Of a stretch of 5,345 nucleotides of DNA, positions 1 to 5,266 are shown piece after piece. The position numbers and the translations under genes are program-made. Source of the stretch: Omnitrophica bacterium GWA2_41_15 (GTDB lineage Bacteria > Omnitrophota > Gorgyraeia > Gorgyraeales > Gorgyraeaceae); contig CAKKRB010000253.1 of the NCBI GenBank assembly GCA_919902485.1, positions 1 to 5,345 of the forward strand. The letters are read 5' to 3'. Numbering within the stretch: position 1 is the stretch's first letter; the number at the start of each line of letters is the position of its first letter. Below the pieces are notes generated by a model. The model saw nothing but the letters and a program-made list of their open reading frames with translations. It was not told the origin of the DNA and did no database searches.

Positions 1-204
1 GGCTGGAGAAATCCAGCCGACGCAGCTGGAATATATAGCATTAAACTTTTCTTCAGCTTCTTGAACATAATTCTCGCCGATAATCTTTACGCCGCCGTTT
101 ATCGCCTCTAATATCTCCTCTACGCTTCTAGCTTTAGCAGCAGCCACGAGCTCTACATGGCTGGGTAATCTACTTAGGACCTTTTGAACGTTATTCTTTA
201 TCAT
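1..204 (-). CDS. yggS: YggS/PLPBP-family pyridoxal phosphate homeostasis protein, N-terminal fragment
   Basis: This is the first 68 codons of a gene that runs off the left edge of the window. The product resembles the YggS/PROSC (COG0325) family, single-domain PLP-binding TIM-barrel proteins that buffer free pyridoxal phosphate in the cytoplasm and have no established catalytic activity. Visible family features are an N-terminal helix (residues 1-15), the strand and PLP-lysine segment LVAAAKAR with Lys24 as the presumed Schiff-base lysine (the family usually has LVAVSKT), the helix SVEEILEAINGG, and the diagnostic IIGENYVQEAEEK at 41-53. The start is ATG with a good Shine-Dalgarno (GGAG, 5 nt upstream). 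The family normally continues W-H-F-I-G-x-L-Q after this point. Here Trp64 is followed by I-S-P-A, and those last bases form an exact fold-back, so the final residues are suspect. Family assignment is firm. Completeness and function of the copy cannot be judged. Confidence 0.85.
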   Translation of the reverse strand, partial: MIKNNVQKVLSRLPSHVELVAAAKARSVEEILEAINGGVKIIGENYVQEAEEKFNAIYSSCVGWISPA

Positions 205-206
205 AA

Positions 207-213
207 CCTCTCC
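207..213 (-). promoter_or_regulatory. Shine-Dalgarno of yggS, abutting the palindrome
   Basis: Read on the minus strand, GGAGAGG lies just upstream of the yggS ATG, with the GGAG core 5 nt from the start codon. Its first three bases (211-213) are also the last three bases of the 42-bp palindrome, so an RNA hairpin formed by the palindrome would partly include the ribosome binding site. The site supports the chosen yggS start. Confidence 0.7.
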
Positions 214-252
214 ACCGAGTAGGCGGGGTTTAAACCCCGCCTACTCGGTGGA
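211..252. repeat. Perfect 42-bp palindrome centred on TTTAAA
   Basis: Positions 211-231 and 232-252 are exact reverse complements of each other: 21 bp per arm with no spacer. The arm begins TCCACCGAGTAGG and reaches the centre as CGGGGTTT. It is GC-rich within AT-richer surroundings and lies between the stop of the radical SAM gene and the start of yggS. There is no T-tract after it on either strand, so it does not look like a standard intrinsic terminator. Its core resembles the palindrome at 2956-2981 (10 of 13 arm positions identical), which suggests a dispersed intergenic repeat family. It may fold as a long hairpin in the minus-strand transcript. Confidence 0.95.
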
Positions 253-267
253 AGCCATGCCTGAATA

Positions 268-1047
268 TTATTTCTTATCCCTGCCATGCCTTTTTTCAGC
301 GTCCTCTTTATCCATGGCCTTTACTGCTTTCTTCTTGGCCCAATAGACATAATTTACAGACATGCCGTTAAAATATTTCTTTATAGTATCCATCTCAGGC
401 TTTGAAAGAGGTTTTTCAGAGCATTCCCTTAAAGGGGTATTGAGCTGGATCTCTTTTATGCCTAGCTTTTTTGCTGTCCTGGCTATCTCTTTCGCATAGC
501 TTTTATTTTTTTCAGTGAACATAATCTGTAAAGCCAGCCTTCCCCTATAGATCTCGCTGAATCTTTTTATACCTTTTATAACATCTCCGAATCTTATGCC
601 AGGGTCAGGCCTATTTATATCCCTGAAAAGGTCTTCTGCGTTGGCGTCGAGCTTCAGGAGTACAAAATCCGCCAGTAAAAGGTCGTCCTGCACATCGCTT
701 CTATTGATCAAAGATGCGTTGGTTATGACAGCAATCTTTCCCTTTCTTATTTTCCTGATGCGCTTTATTATATCGCCAAGATTTTTAGCCAGAGTGGGCT
801 CTCCGTTCCCTGAAAAAGTAATATAGTCTATCTTTATGTTCTTGGGCAGGGCTTTGATTTCCTTCGCTATAGCTTCTGTGGAAATAAAAACTTTTCTCCC
901 GGCATTAAAAAGCCTGGTCTCTCCTATCTGGCAATAGGAACAGTCAAACGTGCACGTCTTATCTGTCTGGGATAATGGGTCAACGCCAAGGGATCTTCCG
1001 AGCCTCCAGGAATATACAGGGCCATAAATATACTTGAATTTTTTCAT
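268..1047 (-). CDS. Radical SAM protein, COG0731-like Fe-S oxidoreductase
   Basis: The 259-residue product is a cytoplasmic radical SAM enzyme. The 4Fe-4S cluster motif CxxxCxxC is clear at Cys32, Cys36 and Cys39 (CTFDCSYCQIG). It is preceded by the family signature YIYGPVYSWRLGRSLGVD (residues 7-24, where relatives usually have PSRRLG) and followed by the SAM-binding TFSGNGEPTL at 77-86. ITNASLI at 108-114, LLKLDA at 130-135 and the late QLNTPLRECSEKPLS at 201-215 match the COG0731 family, which is related to the wyosine-tRNA enzyme TYW1. The substrate in bacteria is not established, so none is assigned. The reading frame stays open 53 codons further upstream, but that stretch overlaps the divergent DJ-1 gene antisense and lacks family similarity. 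Homology therefore fixes the start at the ATG before KKFKYIYGP. No strong Shine-Dalgarno is present (only AGAAAG immediately upstream). The C-terminal 20 residues are a highly charged Lys/Glu/Arg tail. It is probably transcribed together with yggS downstream. Confidence 0.9.
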   Translation of the reverse strand: MKKFKYIYGPVYSWRLGRSLGVDPLSQTDKTCTFDCSYCQIGETRLFNAGRKVFISTEAIAKEIKALPKNIKIDYITFSGNGEPTLAKNLGDIIKRIRKIRKGKIAVITNASLINRSDVQDDLLLADFVLLKLDANAEDLFRDINRPDPGIRFGDVIKGIKRFSEIYRGRLALQIMFTEKNKSYAKEIARTAKKLGIKEIQLNTPLRECSEKPLSKPEMDTIKKYFNGMSVNYVYWAKKKAVKAMDKEDAEKRHGRDKK

Positions 1048-1078
1048 ACTTTCTATTATAACATACTTGGAGGTGCAT
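1048..1078. promoter_or_regulatory. 31-bp divergent promoter region with overlapping -10 elements
   Basis: Only 31 bp separate the radical SAM ATG (minus) from the DJ-1 ATG (plus). On the minus strand 1060-1055 reads TATAAT, a consensus -10. On the plus strand 1054-1059 reads TATTAT, a one-mismatch -10, so the two elements overlap almost completely. No convincing -35 is seen for either direction at 16-18 bp (a TTGAAT at 1034-1039 is only 14 bp from the plus-strand -10). Transcription from the minus-strand element would start at or very near the radical SAM ATG. The assignment rests on motif matches alone. Confidence 0.45.
1069..1075 (+). promoter_or_regulatory. Shine-Dalgarno of the DJ-1/PfpI gene
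   Basis: GGAGGTG, a near-perfect Shine-Dalgarno, ends 3 nt before the ATG at 1079; its GGAGG core is about 5 nt away. It decides the start in favour of 1079 over the in-frame ATG at 1034, which lies inside the opposing gene. Confidence 0.85.
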
Positions 1079-1654
1079 ATGGTGAAAAAAGCTGTAATAC
1101 TACTTGCGACTGGTTTTGAGGAAATAGAGGCTGTTACAGTGGTTGACATACTACGAAGGGCTGGGATAGATGTGGTTATTGCCGGGATTGAGAACTTCAG
1201 CGTCATAGGCTCGCACGGTATAACAGTATCAGCTGATAAAAGATTAAGCGATGTAAAGCATGATTTTGACGCTGTGATTCTTCCCGGAGGAATGCCCGGG
1301 GCAATGCATCTTCACAATTCCAGCGAGGTAAACGATTTTATTAAAGATATGAATGCCAAAAGGGTTTTAATAGCAGGTATATGCGCGGCTCCAAGCGTGG
1401 TCATGGCTCCGATAGGGATACTTGACGACAAGTCTGCCACGTGCTATCCAGGAGACCAGATTGATTTCGCAAAGAACACAAAATATAAAGATGAGGCCGT
1501 AGTAGTGGACGGGAATATTATAACAAGCCAGGGACCTGCTACTGCGATGGAATTTGCTTTCGCTATAGTTGAAAAGCTTATAGGTAAGGATGCTGTTAAA
1601 AAACTAAAGAAACACACGCTGGCAGATTATCCTTCGAAGCGCTTCGTCCTTTGA
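1079..1654 (+). CDS. DJ-1/PfpI (ThiJ) family protein
   Basis: The 191-residue protein is a complete member of the DJ-1/PfpI superfamily, a flavodoxin-like fold with a reactive cysteine at the nucleophile elbow. It starts with the classic KKAVILLATGFEEIEAVT (residues 3-20), in which Glu17 aligns with the acidic residue that tunes the cysteine in DJ-1. VILPGGMPGA (66-75) and the elbow GICAAPSV (100-107, Cys102) follow. The C-terminal ITSQGPATAMEFA (148-160) is typical of the DJ-1/YajL branch. Activities proposed for that branch include glyoxalase, deglycase-like and redox-protective roles; the specific one here is unknown. Length is normal. It is the only plus-strand gene in the window and is divergent from the radical SAM gene. 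Its last residues SKRFVL are encoded inside the compound repeat at about 1631-1712, so the natural C-terminus may have been reshaped by the repeat. Confidence 0.92.
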   Translation: MVKKAVILLATGFEEIEAVTVVDILRRAGIDVVIAGIENFSVIGSHGITVSADKRLSDVKHDFDAVILPGGMPGAMHLHNSSEVNDFIKDMNAKRVLIAGICAAPSVVMAPIGILDDKSATCYPGDQIDFAKNTKYKDEAVVVDGNIITSQGPATAMEFAFAIVEKLIGKDAVKKLKKHTLADYPSKRFVL

Positions 1655-1712
1655 TTACACTCAGGACGAACACTGAGCAGAGCAGTCGAAGTGTTCGCTT
1701 GCTCAGGATAAA
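1631..1712. repeat. Compound inverted repeat covering both stop codons of a convergent gene pair
   Basis: Several inverted elements are packed here. A 12-bp palindrome CGAAGCGCTTCG lies at 1635-1646. A hairpin has arms TTCGTCCT (1643-1650) and AGGACGAA (1663-1670). A second has arms CGAACAC (1667-1673) and GTGTTCG (1691-1697). TGAGCA (1674-1679) pairs with TGCTCA (1700-1705). CTCAGGA occurs twice in direct orientation (1660-1666 and 1702-1708). The TCGAAG and CTCAGGA modules look like the dispersed CTTCGAC/CTGAG-type intergenic repeats of many bacterial genomes, though I recall that resemblance and have not searched it. The element fills the 48-bp gap between the convergent genes and extends into both. 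It could end transcription from both sides, but no T-tract follows either stem. Confidence 0.8.
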
Positions 1713-2935
1713 CTCCCGCCTGCTATCCAGCCTGTTGAAAAAGCAGCCTGCAGGTTATATCCGCCTGTCCTTCCGTCCACATCAATTACTTCGCCCGCGA
1801 AATAAAACCCTTTTACAATTTTAGATTCCATGGTCTTAGGGTCTATCTCTTTCACTGAGACGCCGCCGCAGGTGACCATTGCCTCTTGTATGGGCCGCAC
1901 AGATTCTACAATCAGCTTAAATCCTTTTAATTTTCCTAAAATGGCTTTTGTTTCTTCTTTGGAGATATGGGTCAACTTTTTATCCGGATCTATTGGGATA
2001 GATTCCAGGAACCTTTTTACGAGCCTATAGGGAATGAATTCTTTAAGGGAATTGATTATTTTCCTGGAAGGGTTATTTTTAAGTTCCTCCTGGAAAGCCA
2101 GCCCAAGTTCGTGGTGATTCAGGCCAGGCTTAAAATCCACTGAAAGAAAAACCTTTTTCCCTGAATCCAGGCTATCGTATACTATGCGGCTCATGTGAAG
2201 TATGACAGGCCCTGATATCCCGAAATGCGTAAATATCGTTTCACCGTGGTCTTTGTGTATAAGCTTGTCACCTGAATAAACGCTGACCCCTGCGTCTTCA
2301 AATGACACGCCCTGCCACTCTTTTAAAAAATTATTCTTTAATATAATCCCTGTGAGGCCAGGTTTTGGTTTTATTACAGTATGGCCGAAAATTTTTGCGA
2401 TATGAAAACCAAATCCTGTGGAGCCTGTCCGGGGATAAGAAAGCCCGCCTGTAGCGAGTATTACTTTTTTCGCGCTGTATGTGGAATTATCTTTTGTGGC
2501 GATTTCAAAAATATCACCCTGTTTTACTATACCAGAGACTTCTTTTCTGTATAAGATCTGACATCTTGAATCCTTGACATATTTTACAAGTATGCGGAGG
2601 ACGTCATCTGCCTTATCAGTAATCGGAAAAACCTTGCCGCCTGGCTCTACTTTAAAATCAAGGCCTCTTTTTCTGAAAAATCTCAAAAGCTCCTTATTAA
2701 AAAACGCGCTGAAGGCATTTCTTAAAAATTTTCCTGATTCAGAAAAATTATTTATGAAATCTTCTACGCTCTCGCAGCTATTTGTGATATTGCATCTGGA
2801 GTTTCCGGAAAGAAGGAGTTTTTTGCCGGAAGAATCTGTTTTTTCAAGGAGAAGTGTTTTATTGCCAAGTTCAGCTGAACGGCCTGCTGACATCATGCCT
2901 GCCGGGCCAGCGCCTATAACTATTACGTCAAACAT
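1703..2935 (-). CDS. NAD(P)/FAD-dependent oxidoreductase, BaiN/HI0933 (COG2081) family flavoprotein
   Basis: The 410-residue protein is full length for the HI0933/BaiN family of cytoplasmic flavoproteins. The dinucleotide-binding Rossmann motif VIGAGPAGMMSA (6-17) ends with an acidic residue (LLLEK, 28-32). The family hallmarks follow: GKKLLLSGNSRCNITN (37-52), VEPGGKVFP (96-104), ATGGLSYPRTGSTGFGF (161-177), ETIFTHFGISGPVIL (232-246) and the C-terminal FAD-contact segment FAGEVIDVDGRTGGYNLQAAF (379-399, given by position). The physiological substrate is unknown for most members. BaiN itself has been linked to bile-acid dehydroxylation, but that role should not be transferred here. The start is ATG with AAGAGG 4 nt upstream. 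It lies 31 bp downstream of maf on the same strand, probably as one operon. The last five residues GGSLS and the stop fall in or beside the compound repeat. Confidence 0.92.
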   Translation of the reverse strand: MFDVIVIGAGPAGMMSAGRSAELGNKTLLLEKTDSSGKKLLLSGNSRCNITNSCESVEDFINNFSESGKFLRNAFSAFFNKELLRFFRKRGLDFKVEPGGKVFPITDKADDVLRILVKYVKDSRCQILYRKEVSGIVKQGDIFEIATKDNSTYSAKKVILATGGLSYPRTGSTGFGFHIAKIFGHTVIKPKPGLTGIILKNNFLKEWQGVSFEDAGVSVYSGDKLIHKDHGETIFTHFGISGPVILHMSRIVYDSLDSGKKVFLSVDFKPGLNHHELGLAFQEELKNNPSRKIINSLKEFIPYRLVKRFLESIPIDPDKKLTHISKEETKAILGKLKGFKLIVESVRPIQEAMVTCGGVSVKEIDPKTMESKIVKGFYFAGEVIDVDGRTGGYNLQAAFSTGWIAGGSLS

Positions 2936-2939
2936 TCAG

Positions 2940-2945
2940 CCTCTT
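2940..2945 (-). promoter_or_regulatory. Shine-Dalgarno of the flavoprotein gene
   Basis: Read on the minus strand, AAGAGG ends 4 nt before the ATG at 2935. It supports the chosen start and indicates that this downstream gene has its own ribosome binding site even though it is likely co-transcribed with maf. Confidence 0.6.
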
Positions 2946-2955
2946 ATCTAAGACC

Positions 2956-2981
2956 GTAGGGCAGGTTTAAACCTGCCCTAC
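2956..2981. repeat. Perfect 26-bp palindrome containing the maf stop codon
   Basis: GTAGGGCAGGTTT at 2956-2968 is followed directly by its exact reverse complement at 2969-2981. The centre is again TTTAAA. The maf stop codon (minus-strand TAA, 2969-2967) is formed by this centre, and the last codons of maf come from the left arm as read on the minus strand. It belongs with the 211-252 palindrome and the half-copy at 3661-3672. In the maf-flavoprotein transcript it would form a 13-bp hairpin just upstream of the flavoprotein ribosome binding site. Confidence 0.95.
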
Positions 2982-3557
2982 TACTTTTAGGATACTGACG
3001 CCTAATTTCTCAAACATCTCTTTTAATCTGGCTGTGGGAAGCCCAAGCACATTAAAATAAGAGCCTTTTATATCGTCAAAGATAAATGAACCGACGCCTT
3101 CTATTGAAAATCCGCCTGCCTTGTCGTACGGCCCGAGTAATTTAAAATACTGCGGGATTTCTCTATCCTTAAGCTTTTTCACTGTTACCAGAGACTTTTC
3201 ATAGTCTGAAATAAGGTTTTCTTTTTTTACGTCTATTACGCAAAGGCCTGTATAGACTGAAATGGCCTTACCTGACATTTCTTTCAGCATCTTTTTGGCA
3301 TGCTTAGCGTTTTTAGGCTTGCCAATTATCTTTTTACCCAAAAGTATAACAGTGTCAGCGCCTATTATATATCCGGATTTAAATTTTTTAGCGACTGCTT
3401 CGGCTTTTATGCGGGCGTTTATCATAGCGACCTGCTCGGGGAGCCTGCTAACAGTCATATATTCCACGGCATTACTCGGTACTACCTTATGCTTTATGCC
3501 GCAGGAAGCAAGTATCTCACGCCTTCTTTTAGAACTGGATGCTAATATAATGTTCAT
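2967..3557 (-). CDS. maf: Maf-family nucleoside triphosphate pyrophosphatase
   Basis: The 196-residue protein is a full-length Maf/YhdE-type cytoplasmic enzyme. The family hydrolyses non-canonical or modified nucleotides, or dTTP and UTP, to monophosphate and pyrophosphate. The N-terminal ILASSSKRRREIL (4-16) is the substrate and phosphate loop. IIGADTVI (64-71) contains the presumed catalytic Asp68. IGKPKNAKHAKKMLKEMSGK (78-97) and VYTGL (101-105) follow, with Ile at 99 where many members have His. The C-terminal YDKAGGFSIEGVGSF (144-158) and DIKGSYFNVLGLP (162-174) are typical; the DKAG form resembles the dTTP/UTP (YhdE) subgroup more than the YceF subgroup, so that specificity is a tentative inference. 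ATG start, with no clear Shine-Dalgarno. The terminal VVGQV and stop codon come from the 26-bp palindrome, which probably replaced the original end. It is followed after 31 bp by the flavoprotein gene. Confidence 0.93.
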   Translation of the reverse strand: MNIILASSSKRRREILASCGIKHKVVPSNAVEYMTVSRLPEQVAMINARIKAEAVAKKFKSGYIIGADTVILLGKKIIGKPKNAKHAKKMLKEMSGKAISVYTGLCVIDVKKENLISDYEKSLVTVKKLKDREIPQYFKLLGPYDKAGGFSIEGVGSFIFDDIKGSYFNVLGLPTARLKEMFEKLGVSILKVVGQV

Positions 3558-3566
3558 GGTTATATT

Positions 3567-3595
3567 AATATACTCTGAAACTCAAAATATCACAA
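3567..3595 (-). promoter_or_regulatory. Possible sigma70-type promoter of maf
   Basis: On the minus strand TTGTGA (3595-3590, 4 of 6 to consensus) is 17 bp from TATATT (3572-3567, 5 of 6). The -10 ends only 9 nt before the maf ATG, so the transcript would have almost no leader, which fits the missing Shine-Dalgarno. The area is AT-rich and chance matches are likely, so confidence is low. Confidence 0.3.
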
Positions 3596-3630
3596 GAGTA
3601 ATTTATCTATTCACAACGCAGGGTGTACCT

Positions 3631-3676
3631 CAGTAGAGCGGTTACTATTAATAAGCAACAGTAGGGCAGGTTGCTT
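3631..3676. repeat. Two imperfect half-copies of the palindromic repeat, with a small hairpin
   Basis: Positions 3661-3672 read GTAGGGCAGGTT, identical to the first 12 bases of the 2956-2981 palindrome, but the mirror arm is missing. Segment 3631-3646 (CAGTAGAGCGGTTACT) is an imperfect direct repeat of 3659-3675, differing by two substitutions and one inserted base, with a period of about 28 bp. The second unit lies within a 7-bp hairpin, AAGCAAC (3653-3659) with GTTGCTT (3670-3676) and a 10-nt loop. It looks like a decayed repeat insertion. Confidence 0.65.
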
Positions 3677-3794
3677 TCTTATTTTATTGAGTTAAATTGT
3701 ACCAAATTATGGGCTAAAAGTTAATGTTTTTATTGTGAAAATATCAAGTAAAAAACCCGTTAATTCACAAAACGAGTATGACTTGCTTTGTAAA

Positions 3795-5252
3795 TTAGGG
3801 TTTGGAGAGGAAGTTTTTAAAGACCCAAGGGGTTTTCTTGTCCAGATACGCGTCAGGATTTTCTTTGAAGAACACCTGGTAGTTTTTGAACGGGGTCCAG
3901 TCTGAAGGTTCTGATATTAATTTTCCGAGATACGGCTTTGCTATCTTTAATATATATTCGTGGGGCAGTTCGTCAGGCTCTAATACGCCCTGATCAGGGT
4001 TTTCTATTGCCCACATGATGCCTGACACGACTCCTATGGCCACCTGCAGCGTGGTGGCATTCTGATGTTTGACTAATTTTCTGGATTCGCCTATACTCAG
4101 CATGCTGCCTGTCCACCAGGAGTTATACTTATGGCCCATTATAAGCGCGCCCAGCGTATCAGAGCCGCTGATTATCTCGTCGCTCATGATACGTATTCTA
4201 GGCTGTAATTCATAATTCCTGCACCTGAGCTCGTAAAGCGAGGAAAGCGTCTCGTTGCAGGGCATGTAAGCGTAATGAACCGTAGGCCTGTAAATAGCTT
4301 TTCCTTTTCTCCACATAGTGAGCCTGTCTGAAATAGTAAACGCCTCTGCATGCCTTATGACCATGCCGACTACTTCGCCGTAAGGAACCCAAGAGCGCAC
4401 CCAGGTATTCATTCCCATGCGCGAAAGAAATATCTGGTTTCTAGGGCCTATTTCAGGCACATTGGCAAGCTCTGGAAGCTTGTTCTCGTGCGTACCCCAC
4501 CCTATCTCAGCCGGGGAAATCCCCTCTTCTCTAAGGCCTTCTATGCTCCAGGTGCCTACAAATTCGTCTACCTGTTTCGGCTTATCTGTTATCTGAGTGT
4601 CCCGCTCGCTTATGTGTATAACCTTTACGCCGAGTTTCATACTCAGCTCCGGAAATTTCTCTTCTTTTATAAAATGTTCCAGGATCTTTTCGTCTTTTTT
4701 TGCAACAGCCTTGTCTTTTAAAACCCTGGAGGCAATATCAATAATGCCTTTTTTTGTAAAATGCGAGATGAGGCCTGGATTTGCTCCGTGGTTCAGCACA
4801 GCTGTTGTAGCTTTATGGTGATTGTCCCATCTGGAAATCAATTTCCATATTTCCATCTGCTTATAATAGAGGGATTTTTCAAAAGGCGTTTTCTTGTCTA
4901 TGTTGGCATACGGGTCCCACTCTTCCACTGACGTATTAACATATAATACTTTATTTTCATGGCACCAGTTAAGCATGCTCACAGAGTCTATATTCCAGGC
5001 AAGGTCTACCACGAGCCCGCCCGGAGACACATACCTCGAAAGGGTCCTTGCTATATTGACAGGTGTAACCCTTTCCTGAAAATATTTCACGCCTTTTTTT
5101 ATCCAGGGGCTTAATTCCTCGCGCTTATCCACAAAATCTATCACGGTGATATTTTTATAAGGGACGCTGATGTGTTTTACCAGAAGAGGCAACGCGCATC
5201 TGCCCACTGCGCCATGGCCTATTATGAGGATTTTATTTTTGAACTTTATCAT
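3795..5252 (-). CDS. hss: Homospermidine synthase (saccharopine dehydrogenase-like, NAD-dependent)
   Basis: The 485-residue protein matches bacterial homospermidine synthase (COG5310-like) in length and layout. The enzyme uses NAD+ as a prosthetic group to join two putrescines, or spermidine and putrescine, into homospermidine in the cytosol. The N-terminal Rossmann segment KILIIGHGAVGRCALPLL (7-24) binds the cofactor. VVDLAWNIDS (81-90), YVNTSVEEWDP (104-114) and LNHGANPGLISHF (153-165) are strongly family-like. HISERDTQ (213-220) and VGTWSIEGLREEG (232-244) carry Glu216, Trp235 and Glu243, which I align with the active-site Glu/Trp/Glu of the Blastochloris viridis enzyme on the basis of spacing. 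SGSDTLGALIMGHKYNSWW (362-380) and the repeat-free C-terminal domain complete the protein. ATG start with only a purine-rich AGAAAG upstream and a good promoter. No polyamine decarboxylase or transporter gene is adjacent, so putrescine supply must be encoded elsewhere. Carboxynorspermidine dehydrogenase is an alternative relative, but the motifs fit this family better. Confidence 0.9.
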   Translation of the reverse strand: MIKFKNKILIIGHGAVGRCALPLLVKHISVPYKNITVIDFVDKREELSPWIKKGVKYFQERVTPVNIARTLSRYVSPGGLVVDLAWNIDSVSMLNWCHENKVLYVNTSVEEWDPYANIDKKTPFEKSLYYKQMEIWKLISRWDNHHKATTAVLNHGANPGLISHFTKKGIIDIASRVLKDKAVAKKDEKILEHFIKEEKFPELSMKLGVKVIHISERDTQITDKPKQVDEFVGTWSIEGLREEGISPAEIGWGTHENKLPELANVPEIGPRNQIFLSRMGMNTWVRSWVPYGEVVGMVIRHAEAFTISDRLTMWRKGKAIYRPTVHYAYMPCNETLSSLYELRCRNYELQPRIRIMSDEIISGSDTLGALIMGHKYNSWWTGSMLSIGESRKLVKHQNATTLQVAIGVVSGIMWAIENPDQGVLEPDELPHEYILKIAKPYLGKLISEPSDWTPFKNYQVFFKENPDAYLDKKTPWVFKNFLSKP

Positions 5253-5266
5253 AATTTTCTTTCTAC

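Larger units (their letters stand above)
3558..3794. other. 237-bp non-coding gap between homospermidine synthase and maf
   Basis: No supported gene lies here. The maf-proximal part holds a possible maf promoter, and the middle (3631-3676) holds degenerate half-copies of the palindromic repeat. The synthase-proximal part is AT-rich, with a loose TTGTGAA/TTCACAA pair (3733-3739 and 3764-3770, 24-nt loop) that is too weak to call a terminator. The gap suggests that the synthase and maf are separate transcription units. Confidence 0.6.

Noticed and set aside
1048..1206. Extension of the radical SAM reading frame 53 codons upstream, to an ATG at 1206.
   Set aside because: The extension is antisense to the start of the DJ-1 gene, has low-complexity Ser/Thr-rich content and no family similarity; homology begins at the ATG at 1047.
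1079..1654. Possible unusual active site in the DJ-1 protein: Cys122-Tyr123 near the position where human DJ-1 has His126.
   Set aside because: From memory, ATCYPG-like segments are common in bacterial DJ-1/ThiJ proteins; the nucleophile Cys102 and the Glu are present, so this is ordinary variation.
2574..2951. 125-codon open frame on the plus strand.
   Set aside because: It lies antisense to the well-supported flavoprotein gene and has no recognisable motif; it is a shadow frame.
211..2981. The palindromes as CRISPR repeats or transposon ends.
   Set aside because: They are far apart with no regular spacers, no cas genes and no transposase between them; the enclosed genes are unrelated housekeeping genes.
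3621..3676. tRNA-like stretch: GGGTGTACCTCAGTAGAGC resembles an acceptor and D-arm, followed by an ACTATTAAT anticodon-like loop and GCAGGTTGC like a T-arm.
   Set aside because: The D-loop is too short, no 3' acceptor strand pairs with GGGTGTA, and the GTAGGGCAGGTT part is better explained as a half-copy of the palindromic repeat.
3733..3770. Possible terminator after hss: TTGTGAA/TTCACAA pair.
   Set aside because: The 7-bp AT-rich stem has a 24-nt loop and no T-tract in the right place on the minus strand.
4350..4721. 123-codon open frame on the plus strand.
   Set aside because: It is antisense to homospermidine synthase, with no ribosome binding site or family features.
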